64,000 nucleotides of DNA from Desulfurivibrio sp044068625 (lineage in GTDB: Bacteria; Desulfobacterota; Desulfobulbia; Desulfobulbales; Desulfurivibrionaceae): positions 1 through 64,000 of the forward strand of contig NZ_JBIPKH010000008.1 in the NCBI RefSeq assembly GCF_044068625.1. The letters are read 5' to 3'. The translations under genes and the position numbers were made by a program. A model generated the notes under the pieces. It made no database searches. It saw only the letters and a program-made list of their open reading frames with translations, and had not been told where the DNA came from. Within the stretch, counting starts at the first letter, position 1; the number at the start of each line of letters is the position of its first letter. Below, in pieces: positions 34,254 to 42,320 of this stretch.

Positions 34254-35402
34254 CTACTCTTGCCCGATCAGAACCAGGTTATCCCGGTGGATAACCTCAT
34301 CGGCATCTTTATAACCTAAAATATCGGCAATGGCCGAGGTTTTTGCCCCCCTGATGCTGCGCAGGGCCTCGGAGTCGTAGGCCACCAGGCCGGCGGCCAG
34401 GACCTTGCCCTCCTGGTCCAGGCAGTGGACCGGATCACCCACCCCAAAGGCACCGCGCACCTCGACGATCCCCGAGGGCAACAGGCTGCGCCCACCCTGG
34501 ACAATGGCCCGGCAGGCCCCGGCATCCAGGATCAGAGAACCCTTGGGCCGCAGGGTATAGGCGATCCAGTGCTTACGCCCCTTCATCTTCTGGGGTTCGG
34601 GTAGGAAAAAGCTGCCCACCTCCTCGCCGGCAAAGAGGCGGGTCAGGATCTCCGGCTCCCGGCCCGGGCCGATGAAGGAGCAGCCGCCCCGGGCGGCCAC
34701 GATCCGGGCGGCCTTAAGTTTGCTCAGCATGCCGCCGGTGCCCACCCCGCTGTGGGCCGCGCCGGCCATGGCCTCGATCTTCTCGTCGATCCGAGCCACG
34801 GTGCGCAGCGGTCGGGCGGCGGGATCAAGGGCCGGATCAGCGGTATAGAGGGCGGCCACATCGGTGAGGCAGACAAAGAGATCAGCCTCGGTCAGGTTGG
34901 TGACCATGGCGGCCAGGTTGTCGTTGTCGCCGAAGCGCAACTCCTCCACCGAGACGGTGTCGTTTTCGTTGATGATCGGCACCAGCCGCCACTGCAACAG
35001 GGTGAAAAGGGTGTTGCGGGCATTGAGATAGCGATCGCGGCGGGAAAAAACGTCGTGGGTGAGCAGCACCTGGGCCACCTTGGCGCCAAGCTGCTCGAAG
35101 ATCTTTTCATAGGCCCGCATCAGGCTGCTCTGGCCAATGGCCGCCACCGCCTGCTTTTCCCGCAGGAGCAGAGGCCGATTGCCCAGGCCCAGCTTGCGGC
35201 GCCCCGCCGCCACCGCTCCCGAACTGACCACCAGCACCTCCCGGCCCTCCCGGCGCAGTTGCTCGAGCTGATGGGCCAGGCTGTCCAGCACCGGATAGTT
35301 CAACCCTTCGGCGGTGGTAAGCACCGCCGAACCGATCTTGACCACCACCCGCCGGGCCCGGTCCAGCCGGCAACGCCTCTGGCGCAGTTCCTCTTCACTC
35401 AT
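34254..35402 (-). CDS. proB: Glutamate 5-kinase with PUA domain
   Basis: 382 aa. Phosphorylates glutamate in proline synthesis and is usually feedback-inhibited by proline. The kinase domain opens with RVVVKIGSAVLTT, followed by INENDTVSVEELRFGDND, and the C-terminal ~80 residues are the PUA domain (GSLILDAGACRAIVQGG). The start at 35402 follows AGGAAGAGAGCC and overlaps the obg stop by 8 nt, so translation is coupled to the GTPase gene. Confidence 0.97.
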   Translation of the reverse strand: MSEEELRQRRCRLDRARRVVVKIGSAVLTTAEGLNYPVLDSLAHQLEQLRREGREVLVVSSGAVAAGRRKLGLGNRPLLLREKQAVAAIGQSSLMRAYEKIFEQLGAKVAQVLLTHDVFSRRDRYLNARNTLFTLLQWRLVPIINENDTVSVEELRFGDNDNLAAMVTNLTEADLFVCLTDVAALYTADPALDPAARPLRTVARIDEKIEAMAGAAHSGVGTGGMLSKLKAARIVAARGGCSFIGPGREPEILTRLFAGEEVGSFFLPEPQKMKGRKHWIAYTLRPKGSLILDAGACRAIVQGGRSLLPSGIVEVRGAFGVGDPVHCLDQEGKVLAAGLVAYDSEALRSIRGAKTSAIADILGYKDADEVIHRDNLVLIGQE

Positions 35403-36441
35403 GGCTCTCTTCCTGCCCGGCGGGCTCCTCCCCGGGCGGCTCAACTTGGGGCAACTGCCGGGAGATATCACCGATCAGTTGGGGCAGCCCCTGCCCCTCC
35501 AAGGCCGAGATCGGCAGGACCTTGACACCTGCTTCGGCAAAGCGCTCCCGCAACTCCCGCAGCTGCCGTCCTTCGGCGTTGAGCAGATCGACCTTGTTGA
35601 GTACCACCAGACGGGGTCGCTGCAAGAGGTCGGCCTGGTACTGGGCCAGTTCATTCTCCAGCATCCGGTACTGCTCCAGGGGATCACCATCCCGGCCGGA
35701 GGCGTCGATCACCTGCAGCAGCAACCGGGTCCGCTCAATATGGCGCAGAAAGGTGTGACCCAACCCGGCGCCCAGGTGGGCATCCTCGATCAGGCCGGGA
35801 ATGTCGGCGATGGTGCAGGGGGGACGATCGGGAAAAAAAAGCACCCCGAGCTGGGGTGAGAGGGTGGTGAAAGGGTAGTCCGCCACCTTGGGGGTGGCGG
35901 CGGTGAGCTGGGCAAGCAGGGTCGATTTACCGGCATTGGGCAGGCCGATCAGCCCCACATCGGCGATCAGCTTCAACTCGATGCGATACCAGAGCTCCTC
36001 TCCGGGTTTACCCTTGGTGGCGATCCGGGGGGCTCGATTGGTTGAGGAGGCAAAGTGGACATTGCCCCGGCCGCCCGCCCCGCCGCGGGCCACCACAAAA
36101 CGCTGACCATCCCGGACCAGATCGACCAGGACCTCACCGCTTTCCACCTCCCGCAGCACCGTGCCCAGGGGCACCAGCACCAGGCAGTCTTCACCGCCCC
36201 GGCCATGCATCTTGCGCCCCTTGCCCCCGGTCCCTTTCTCCGCCAGAAAATGGGAGCGGTACTTGAAATCGAGCAGCGAGGTCAGACGAGAGGAGGCCTC
36301 GATGATCACATCGCCGCCCTTGCCCCCATCACCGCCGTCGGGGCCGCCCTTGGGGACGAACTTCTCCCGGCGAAAACTGACGCAACCATTGCCGCCATCA
36401 CCGGCCTTGACAAAGAATTTTGCCTCATCGATGAATGACAT
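35395..36441 (-). CDS. obg: Obg/CgtA GTPase
   Basis: 348 aa. Ribosome-assembly and stress GTPase. The glycine-rich Obg fold spans 1-158 (KAGDGGNGCVSFRREKFVPK) and the G domain has its P-loop at 166-174 (GLPNAGKST), DIPGLIE and NKVD motifs. It is a minimal form that lacks the long C-terminal extension of some orthologues. The ATG at 36441 has no clear Shine-Dalgarno sequence. A strong hairpin with a T-rich tract lies between rpmA and obg, so obg expression may be partly uncoupled from the ribosomal genes. Confidence 0.97.
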   Translation of the reverse strand: MSFIDEAKFFVKAGDGGNGCVSFRREKFVPKGGPDGGDGGKGGDVIIEASSRLTSLLDFKYRSHFLAEKGTGGKGRKMHGRGGEDCLVLVPLGTVLREVESGEVLVDLVRDGQRFVVARGGAGGRGNVHFASSTNRAPRIATKGKPGEELWYRIELKLIADVGLIGLPNAGKSTLLAQLTAATPKVADYPFTTLSPQLGVLFFPDRPPCTIADIPGLIEDAHLGAGLGHTFLRHIERTRLLLQVIDASGRDGDPLEQYRMLENELAQYQADLLQRPRLVVLNKVDLLNAEGRQLRELRERFAEAGVKVLPISALEGQGLPQLIGDISRQLPQVEPPGEEPAGQEESHE

Positions 36442-36500
36442 AGTGTTTGCCGGCAAGTAAAGGGTGAACCCGGGGGCGACAAAGGGCCAAAGGCCGGGCC

Positions 36501-36561
36501 GCAAAAAGAAACGTTCACCGGCACCGCCGGGTTGTTAAACTCCGGACGGCAGCGGTGAACG
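36501..36561 (-). terminator. Hairpin between rpmA and obg, possible terminator/attenuator
   Basis: CGTTCACCG (36512-36520) pairs with CGGTGAACG (36553-36561), and the interior also pairs (CCG-CCGG with CCGG-CGG). On the minus strand the stem is followed by TTTCTTTTTG. It may terminate part of the rplU-rpmA transcripts. Confidence 0.6.
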
Positions 36562-36609
36562 CTGACCAAAAACAGGGTTCGCCGCGGGGCGGTGAACCGA
36601 AAAGCAGAG

Positions 36610-36882
36610 CTACTCGGCGGCCACCGCCGCGGGGGGGTAGACACTGACCCGCTTGCGATTGCGGCCGAAGGTTTCGAAGGTTACCACCCCGTCAACCTTG
36701 GCGAACAGGGTATAGTCCCGACCCAGCCCGACATTGGTGCCGGGATGAATCTTGGTGCCCAACTGACGGACCAGGATGTTGCCGGCCCTGACCACCTGGC
36801 CACCGAAACGTTTAACCCCACGCCGCTGGGAATTACTGTCGCGGCCGTTTTTCGAGCTGCCGCCCGCTTTTTTATGTGCCAT
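36610..36882 (-). CDS. rpmA: 50S ribosomal protein L27
   Basis: 90 aa. Starts MAHKKAGGSSKNGRDSNSQR, the family N-terminus that reaches the peptidyl-transferase centre. It has no N-terminal extension of the cleaved Firmicutes type. It follows rplU after 17 nt. Confidence 0.98.
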   Translation of the reverse strand: MAHKKAGGSSKNGRDSNSQRRGVKRFGGQVVRAGNILVRQLGTKIHPGTNVGLGRDYTLFAKVDGVVTFETFGRNRKRVSVYPPAAVAAE

Positions 36883-36899
36883 GACTCAAATCCTCTCGA

Positions 36900-37208
36900 T
36901 TACAGAATCTCTTTGATTTCCAGAGCGGTGAAGGGCTGACGATGACCGTTTTTCAGCCGGTAACCCTTGCGGCGCTTCTTCTTAAAGACCAGAATCTTCT
37001 TGGCCTTGTCCTGCTCGACGATCCGGGCCACCACCCTGGCACCCTCAACCACGGGGCGACCGATCTTGACCTCGGTTCCGTCCGCCACCAGGAGGACATC
37101 GTCCAGCTCCACCGTATCCCCGACCTCGCCCACGAGTTTTTCCACCCGCAGACGCTCACCGGGCGCCACCTGGTACTGTTTGCCACCGGTGCGAACTATT
37201 GCGTACAT
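36900..37208 (-). CDS. rplU: 50S ribosomal protein L21
   Basis: 102 aa. MYAIVRTGGKQYQVAPGERL and the basic FKKKRRKGYRLKNGHRQPFT are diagnostic. The start at 37208 follows GGAGGAAGCT. It leads the rplU-rpmA-obg-proB-proA-nadD series. A hairpin in its leader lies 25 nt upstream. Confidence 0.98.
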   Translation of the reverse strand: MYAIVRTGGKQYQVAPGERLRVEKLVGEVGDTVELDDVLLVADGTEVKIGRPVVEGARVVARIVEQDKAKKILVFKKKRRKGYRLKNGHRQPFTALEIKEIL

Positions 37209-37232
37209 AGCTTCCTCCAAATCTCGACTGTC

Positions 37233-37256
37233 GCCGTCTGCCCGCAGCCAGACGGC
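37233..37256 (-). promoter_or_regulatory. Hairpin in the rplU leader
   Basis: A perfect 8-bp inverted repeat (GCCGTCTG, 8-nt loop, CAGACGGC) sits in the ~60-nt leader of rplU. It may be a feedback site for L21 or another r-protein; this is inference from position. Confidence 0.35.
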
Positions 37257-37275
37257 CCTATAAAGTAAACCCCGA

Positions 37276-37304
37276 TACATAGCCTCACCACCGCAAATTG
37301 TCAA
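37276..37304 (-). promoter_or_regulatory. Sigma-70 promoter of rplU-rpmA
   Basis: Minus strand: TTGACA (37304-37299), a 17-bp spacer and TATGTA (37281-37276). The predicted start is about 60 nt before rplU. Confidence 0.6.
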
Positions 37305-37330
37305 GCAGAAAGTACTCCCTGCCGGCGGGG

Positions 37331-38866
37331 TCACGACCAGATCAGATCATATTTTTCCGGGTGATTATCCTTCAGCGGCATGATATGGATCCGCTTGCCG
37401 CACTTCTTCTCCAGGTAATCCACGGTGTCGGCCTCCTCCCGCAGGATCAGTTCCGCCACCCGGGGATGGGAGCGGACGGTGACCGCCCCTCCTTCCCGCC
37501 GGCAAGCCTCCCGCTCGATGGTGCGAAAAATTTCATAGCTCAAGGTGCGGCTGGAACGCAGGACTCCGGTGCCATGACAGCAGGCGCAGGGCTCACAGAG
37601 CAGATGCTCCAGATCCTCCCGGTTGCGCTTTCTGGTCATCTGGACCAGGCCGAATTCGGAAACCCGCAGTATATTGAGCCGGCTTTTATCCTTTTTGGCC
37701 GCCTCCCTCAGGGCGTTGAACACCGCCTCCCGGTGCGATTCATCCTCCATGTCGATGAAATCGACGATGATAATCCCGCCGATATTGCGCAAGCGCAGCT
37801 GATAGGCGATCTCCTTGGCCGCCTCCATGTTGGTCTTGAAGATGGTCTCCTCCAGCCCGCTTTTGCCGACATAGCGCCCGGTATTGACATCGACCACGGT
37901 CAGGGCTTCGGTGGGCTCGATGATGATGTAGCCCCCACAACGCAGCCAGATCTTACGATCCAGGGCGCGGTTGACCTCCAGATCGACCCCATGGGCCTCA
38001 AAGAGGGGAGTTTTACCATCGGCCAGCTTGACCCTCTCCTTGAGGTGGGGCGCGAAGGTGCCGACAAAATTCAGCACCCGCTCATAGGTCTTCTTCTCAT
38101 CCACCAGCATCTGGCCCACTTCCGGGGAGAAGATATCCCGCACCACCCGCAGGGTGATATCGATATCCTCGTAAACCAGGCTGGGCACCGGGGCCTCACC
38201 GGCCCGATCCCGAATCTCGTCCCAGGTGTGGAGCAGAAACTCCATGTCCGCCTCGAGATCCTCGTTGCTGGCCAACTCCGCCACCGTCCGGACGATGAAT
38301 CCGGTGCCGGCCGGGCGCAGGGCCTCGATATCGTTGCGCAGCATTCGCCGCACATCCTCATCCTCGATCTTGCGCGAGATCCCGATATGGTCGGTCATCG
38401 GCATAAAGACCAGATTACGGCAGGGCAAGGTGATATGACAGGTAAGCCGAGCCCCCTTGCTCCCCAGGGGTTCCTTGCAGATCTGCACCAGGAGGTTCTG
38501 GCCCTCGTGGAGCAGCTCCTCGATATTATGGCCGGGGGTGCGCCGGCAGAGGGTATCACTGTCTTCGCCGCAGCAGGTGGCGCTGCTTTCGCCATCGCAT
38601 TGGCGGCAATTTTCAAGACGCTTTTCCACCTCGTTGGAGGTGACCAGGACGTCATCGACGTAGAGAAAACCGGTGCGCTCCAGGCCGATATCAACGAAGG
38701 CGGCCTGCATACCGGGCAGGACCCGCACCACCCGTCCCCGGTAGATATTGCCCACCAGCCCCTTTTCGGAAGGATGCTCCAGGTAAAATTCCGCCAGATT
38801 GCCATGCTCCAGCAGGGCGATCCGGATCTCGTAGGGGTTGGCATTGATCAGCAGCTTGGATGACAA
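37331..38866 (-). CDS. rng: Ribonuclease G (RNase E/G family)
   Basis: 511 aa. Endoribonuclease that trims rRNA and cuts mRNA. The S1 domain is near residues 37-115 (GNIYRGRVVRVLPGMQAAFVD), and the catalytic DNase I-like region has VVDVNTGRYVG and IIIVDFIDMEDESHR. The cysteine cluster CEPCACCHGTG forms the zinc-link type element. A Cys-rich insertion (CRQCDGESSATCCGEDSDTLC, residues ~88-108) is less usual. The start is TTG at 38866 with GGAG 7 nt upstream. It follows the radical SAM gene by 11 nt. Confidence 0.95.
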   Translation of the reverse strand: MSSKLLINANPYEIRIALLEHGNLAEFYLEHPSEKGLVGNIYRGRVVRVLPGMQAAFVDIGLERTGFLYVDDVLVTSNEVEKRLENCRQCDGESSATCCGEDSDTLCRRTPGHNIEELLHEGQNLLVQICKEPLGSKGARLTCHITLPCRNLVFMPMTDHIGISRKIEDEDVRRMLRNDIEALRPAGTGFIVRTVAELASNEDLEADMEFLLHTWDEIRDRAGEAPVPSLVYEDIDITLRVVRDIFSPEVGQMLVDEKKTYERVLNFVGTFAPHLKERVKLADGKTPLFEAHGVDLEVNRALDRKIWLRCGGYIIIEPTEALTVVDVNTGRYVGKSGLEETIFKTNMEAAKEIAYQLRLRNIGGIIIVDFIDMEDESHREAVFNALREAAKKDKSRLNILRVSEFGLVQMTRKRNREDLEHLLCEPCACCHGTGVLRSSRTLSYEIFRTIEREACRREGGAVTVRSHPRVAELILREEADTVDYLEKKCGKRIHIMPLKDNHPEKYDLIWS

Positions 38867-38877
38867 ACCATTACTCC

Positions 38878-41409
38878 TTATTGCGCGTCTTTACTCCACA
38901 ATTTAAGCACCCGGGCCGCCCGCAGCCGCCCCGGCGCCAGGCCAAAGCAGGCTCCCGCCGCCTCCAGGGGCTTGACCGTGGGCCGGCTGGCCTCCTGGAT
39001 CAGAACCAGTTCCAGTTCGCCGGGACCGTGGACCACGCAGTCGTGGATGGCGGGGCGAATATCCAGGGTACGATCTCTTCCTTTACGTTGAACTGTCATA
39101 ACAAATTCAGCGTTGGCCAGCAAGTCGGCCGCCACTTGGGGATCAAATTTCCCCTCCCCCGCCTCCGGCAGGGTGATCCGATAGGCACTGAGCTGGCGAG
39201 CCGCCTGGGCCCGGCCTCCCGGCCGCAGGGAGACAACCTCCAGCCCTACGGGCAGTTGCCGGTTGAGGGTATGGCGGGCCGCTTCCGGATCGGCCAGGGG
39301 GAGGGTCAGCTCCAGCCAGAGAAACTCCGCCAGGCTTTCGGTCCCCAGGGGCAGGGCCGGGCCAAAAGAGACTTTGGGGGCGGGATTGAACCCCTGGCTG
39401 AAGGAGAGGGGCCAGCCGACCCGGCGAAAGGCCCGGAAAAAGATCTGCAGGATCTCCAGATGACCCAGCAGCCGGGCCTCGGCCCGCCGGGCGTAGATCA
39501 ACCGGTAGCCCACCGCCAGGGGCGGCTTGCCCACCGGGTCGGCGGGAGAGACCACCTGCTTTGGGACCTGTTCCCCACCCCCCCGCCATTCCCGGAAAAC
39601 CACCGGCTTCACCCGCTTGAAATCGCAGAGCCCGCATTTGGCGCAGCCATGGACCCGGCAGTCGGGGGTGTACTCCTCTCCCAGAGCTTTCCGGTATTCC
39701 TCGACCAGGAACCGACGCTCCACCCCCACATCGAGATGATCCCAGGGCAGGGGCTCATCATCCCGGCGACGACGCAGGTAGGAGTCCAGATCCAGGCCCA
39801 GCTCGGCGGCGGCGGCTTGCCAGCGCTCCAGGTTGAAATGATCGGACCAGGAATCAAAGCGGGCCCCGGCGCACCAGGCCTTTTCCAGCAGCAATCCTAA
39901 ACGGCGGTCACCCCGGCAAAATACCCCCTCGAGAAAACTCTGGCGGGGATCGTGCCATTTGAGCTTGAACTTTTTGTTGCGCAGTTTCTCCTTGAGAAAA
40001 TCGATCCGGGCAAACCCCTCGGCAATTCCCAGCTGGGGCTCGCGCTCGAAGGGGGTGTGGGGCTTGGGCACGAAAATGGCGCTGCTCACCGTAACCTGGC
40101 CGCGGCCGCTTCCGGCGCGCAACACCTTGCCGGCCAGCTCGGGGATCGCGGCCATATCCTCCTCGGTCTCGGTGGGCAGGCCGAACATGAAATAGAGCTT
40201 GATCAACTGCCAGCCCAGGCTGAAGGCGGAAGTGGCGGCGGCCAGCAGGTCCGCCTCGCTAATCCCCTTGTTGATCACCCGCCGGAGCCGCTCGCTGCCC
40301 GCCTCGGGAGCCAGGGTGAAACCGGTCTTGCGCACCCGGCGAATCTGCTCCATCATCTCCCGGGTCAGGGTTCCCACCCGCATCGACGGCAGCGACAGGG
40401 AGACCCGGCGGGCGGCCAGGGCATCCATCAGCCGGACCAGCAGATCGTTGATGCAGGCGTAATCGCCGGTACTCAGGGAGAGCAGGGCAACCTCATCAAA
40501 GCCGCTCTCCTCAAGCTTGCGGAGGGTATCGGCCAACACCTTTTCCGGGTCCCGTTCCCGAACCGGCCGGTAGATGATCCCGGCCTGGCAGAAGCGGCAA
40601 CCCCGGGTGCAGCCCCGGGCAATCTCCACCCCCAGCCGATCATGGACAATCCTGGTGGCCGGCACCAGGGGTGGGGCCTGGGAGGCCACCGCGTCCAGGT
40701 CGGCCAGCACCCGCCGGCGGGGCAGAGGCAAGTCGGGATGGAGCTTATCAATCCCCAACAGGGAGCCTTGCCCATCGTAACGGGGCTGGAAGAACGAAGG
40801 AACATAAACCCCGGCCACCCTGGCCAGCCGCGGCAAAAGCTCCAGCCGCCGCCACCCTTCCCGCTTGGCTCGCTCAACCAGGGTCAGGATCTCCGGCAGG
40901 GCCTCTTCGCCGTCCCCCAGGAGGATGGCATCGAAAAAGTCGGCCACCGGCTCGGGATGGAATGCGCAGGGCCCTCCCCCGATTACCAGGGGGTGGCCCT
41001 CACCACGCTCCGCCGCCCGCAGGGGCAGGCCGGCCAGATCCAGAATGGTGAGAATATTGCTGTAGCACAGTTCATAGGGCAGCGTGATCCCCAAGAGATC
41101 GAAATCGGCCAGCGGCCGCCGCGATTCCAGGGAAAAAAGGGGCAATCCCGCCTGGCGCAGGGCCGCCTCCAGGTCGAGATCCGGCGCGTAGGCCCTTTCC
41201 GCCAGCCACTCCGGCCGGGCGTTGACCAGATGGTAGAGGATCTGCAAGCCCTGGTGGGACATGCCGATCTCATAGAGGTCGGGAAAGATCAGGGCCAGCC
41301 GCAGGTCGGCCCGGGCCCAATCCTTCCTGACCGCGTTAAATTCGTTACCGCAATAACGCCCTGGCCGGGCGATACCGGCAAGGAGGGCGTCCAGATCGAT
41401 CTTATCCAT
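38878..41409 (-). CDS. TIGR03960 radical SAM protein fused to a DUF2344 (TIGR03936) domain
   Basis: 843 aa. A B12-binding-like N-terminus is followed by a radical SAM core with CxxxCxxC at C267, C271 and C274 (GCTRGCRFCQAG). The C-terminal ~220 residues are the DUF2344 domain (YARRAEARLLGHLEILQIF), which is often a separate gene. A Cys set (CRVHGCAKCGLC, near 590) joins the two parts. The reaction is unknown. The frequent genomic neighbour is the rng/rplU/rpmA/obg region, as here, suggesting an RNA- or ribosome-linked role. The ribosome site before ATG 41409 is weak. Confidence 0.9.
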   Translation of the reverse strand: MDKIDLDALLAGIARPGRYCGNEFNAVRKDWARADLRLALIFPDLYEIGMSHQGLQILYHLVNARPEWLAERAYAPDLDLEAALRQAGLPLFSLESRRPLADFDLLGITLPYELCYSNILTILDLAGLPLRAAERGEGHPLVIGGGPCAFHPEPVADFFDAILLGDGEEALPEILTLVERAKREGWRRLELLPRLARVAGVYVPSFFQPRYDGQGSLLGIDKLHPDLPLPRRRVLADLDAVASQAPPLVPATRIVHDRLGVEIARGCTRGCRFCQAGIIYRPVRERDPEKVLADTLRKLEESGFDEVALLSLSTGDYACINDLLVRLMDALAARRVSLSLPSMRVGTLTREMMEQIRRVRKTGFTLAPEAGSERLRRVINKGISEADLLAAATSAFSLGWQLIKLYFMFGLPTETEEDMAAIPELAGKVLRAGSGRGQVTVSSAIFVPKPHTPFEREPQLGIAEGFARIDFLKEKLRNKKFKLKWHDPRQSFLEGVFCRGDRRLGLLLEKAWCAGARFDSWSDHFNLERWQAAAAELGLDLDSYLRRRRDDEPLPWDHLDVGVERRFLVEEYRKALGEEYTPDCRVHGCAKCGLCDFKRVKPVVFREWRGGGEQVPKQVVSPADPVGKPPLAVGYRLIYARRAEARLLGHLEILQIFFRAFRRVGWPLSFSQGFNPAPKVSFGPALPLGTESLAEFLWLELTLPLADPEAARHTLNRQLPVGLEVVSLRPGGRAQAARQLSAYRITLPEAGEGKFDPQVAADLLANAEFVMTVQRKGRDRTLDIRPAIHDCVVHGPGELELVLIQEASRPTVKPLEAAGACFGLAPGRLRAARVLKLWSKDAQ

Positions 41410-41462
41410 CTTTAATAATTACCGATAATTGTTCGCTAAATTGCTAACAAAGCCCAACGACC

Positions 41463-42320
41463 CTATTGTACCTGCTCCAGAAGAAAACCGCGGGGAACAA
41501 TCAGCTGAAAGTCGGCGGCGGGCGGGCAGTCGGCCAGCATCTCACTCAACCGGAGGGTCAAGTCCAGCCCCTGGTGGCGGCGGGCAAGCAGTTCAATCCG
41601 GTGGGGCACCGGCAAAATTTCCGCCGGATCCTCCGTTGACACCAGGCGATACTGATCAAAAACAATCTGGGTGGGGGCCCCGCCCCGCCGCTCGAAAAGC
41701 TGAATTCGCCGCACCAGGCCAGGCGAATCGGCGGTGGCCGGCAGGTAGAGCAGGCGGGCATACCGGGGCTCGGCCAGCTCCAGCCAGTAACCACCCTCCT
41801 CCCCCGGCTCCCGTTCACGGTAAACCGCGACAATCTCCGGAGCAAAGGGCAAACCACCGCTGAACCAGTCAAAAAGGGATTCGGCCAGGAGTTCCGGATC
41901 CACCCCCCCGGGCAGGTAGCGGCGAAAAGCCTCGGCCGTGAGCGGCCCCTCATAGGCCTTGGCCTCGGGCACCACCACCAGTCGAAAGTGGTCACCGGCC
42001 ACCATCAGGGCCAACACCGGCCGCCCCAGGGGATCGGTGCCGAAAAAGATGAGGCGGGAGGGCCGCATCAGCCGCAGGTAACCCGGCAACATCCCGGAAC
42101 GCAGCAGGGAGCGCCAGCTCACTTCCACCTCGGCGTCAAGGCAGCGCAAGCGCTGACGCCGCTGGGCCATGGCGGCCGTAAACTCCCGTTCCACCGCCAG
42201 CCGGTCCGGACCGAGCACCGGCTCCCCCACCGTTGGCGGACGGATGGCGCAGCCTCCGAGCAGCAGCAAGAGCAGCAGCCCCGGCAACGGGGCGATCAGG
42301 CCGGCTAAACCCGGCCTCAC
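41463..42320 (-). CDS. LolB/DUF4292-like outer-membrane lipoprotein
   Basis: 285 aa. A signal peptide with lipobox LGGC (C24) is followed by a soluble beta-rich domain resembling the LolB/LppX/DUF4292 superfamily (VSWRSLLRSGMLPGYLRLM, then LIFFGTDPLGRPVL). It may bind or insert lipoproteins or lipids. The start is GTG 42320, whose GTGA overlaps the stop of the TPR lipoprotein gene, so the two are translationally coupled and may act together at the outer membrane. The LolB role is a structural-family guess. Confidence 0.7.
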   Translation of the reverse strand: MRPGLAGLIAPLPGLLLLLLLGGCAIRPPTVGEPVLGPDRLAVEREFTAAMAQRRQRLRCLDAEVEVSWRSLLRSGMLPGYLRLMRPSRLIFFGTDPLGRPVLALMVAGDHFRLVVVPEAKAYEGPLTAEAFRRYLPGGVDPELLAESLFDWFSGGLPFAPEIVAVYREREPGEEGGYWLELAEPRYARLLYLPATADSPGLVRRIQLFERRGGAPTQIVFDQYRLVSTEDPAEILPVPHRIELLARRHQGLDLTLRLSEMLADCPPAADFQLIVPRGFLLEQVQ

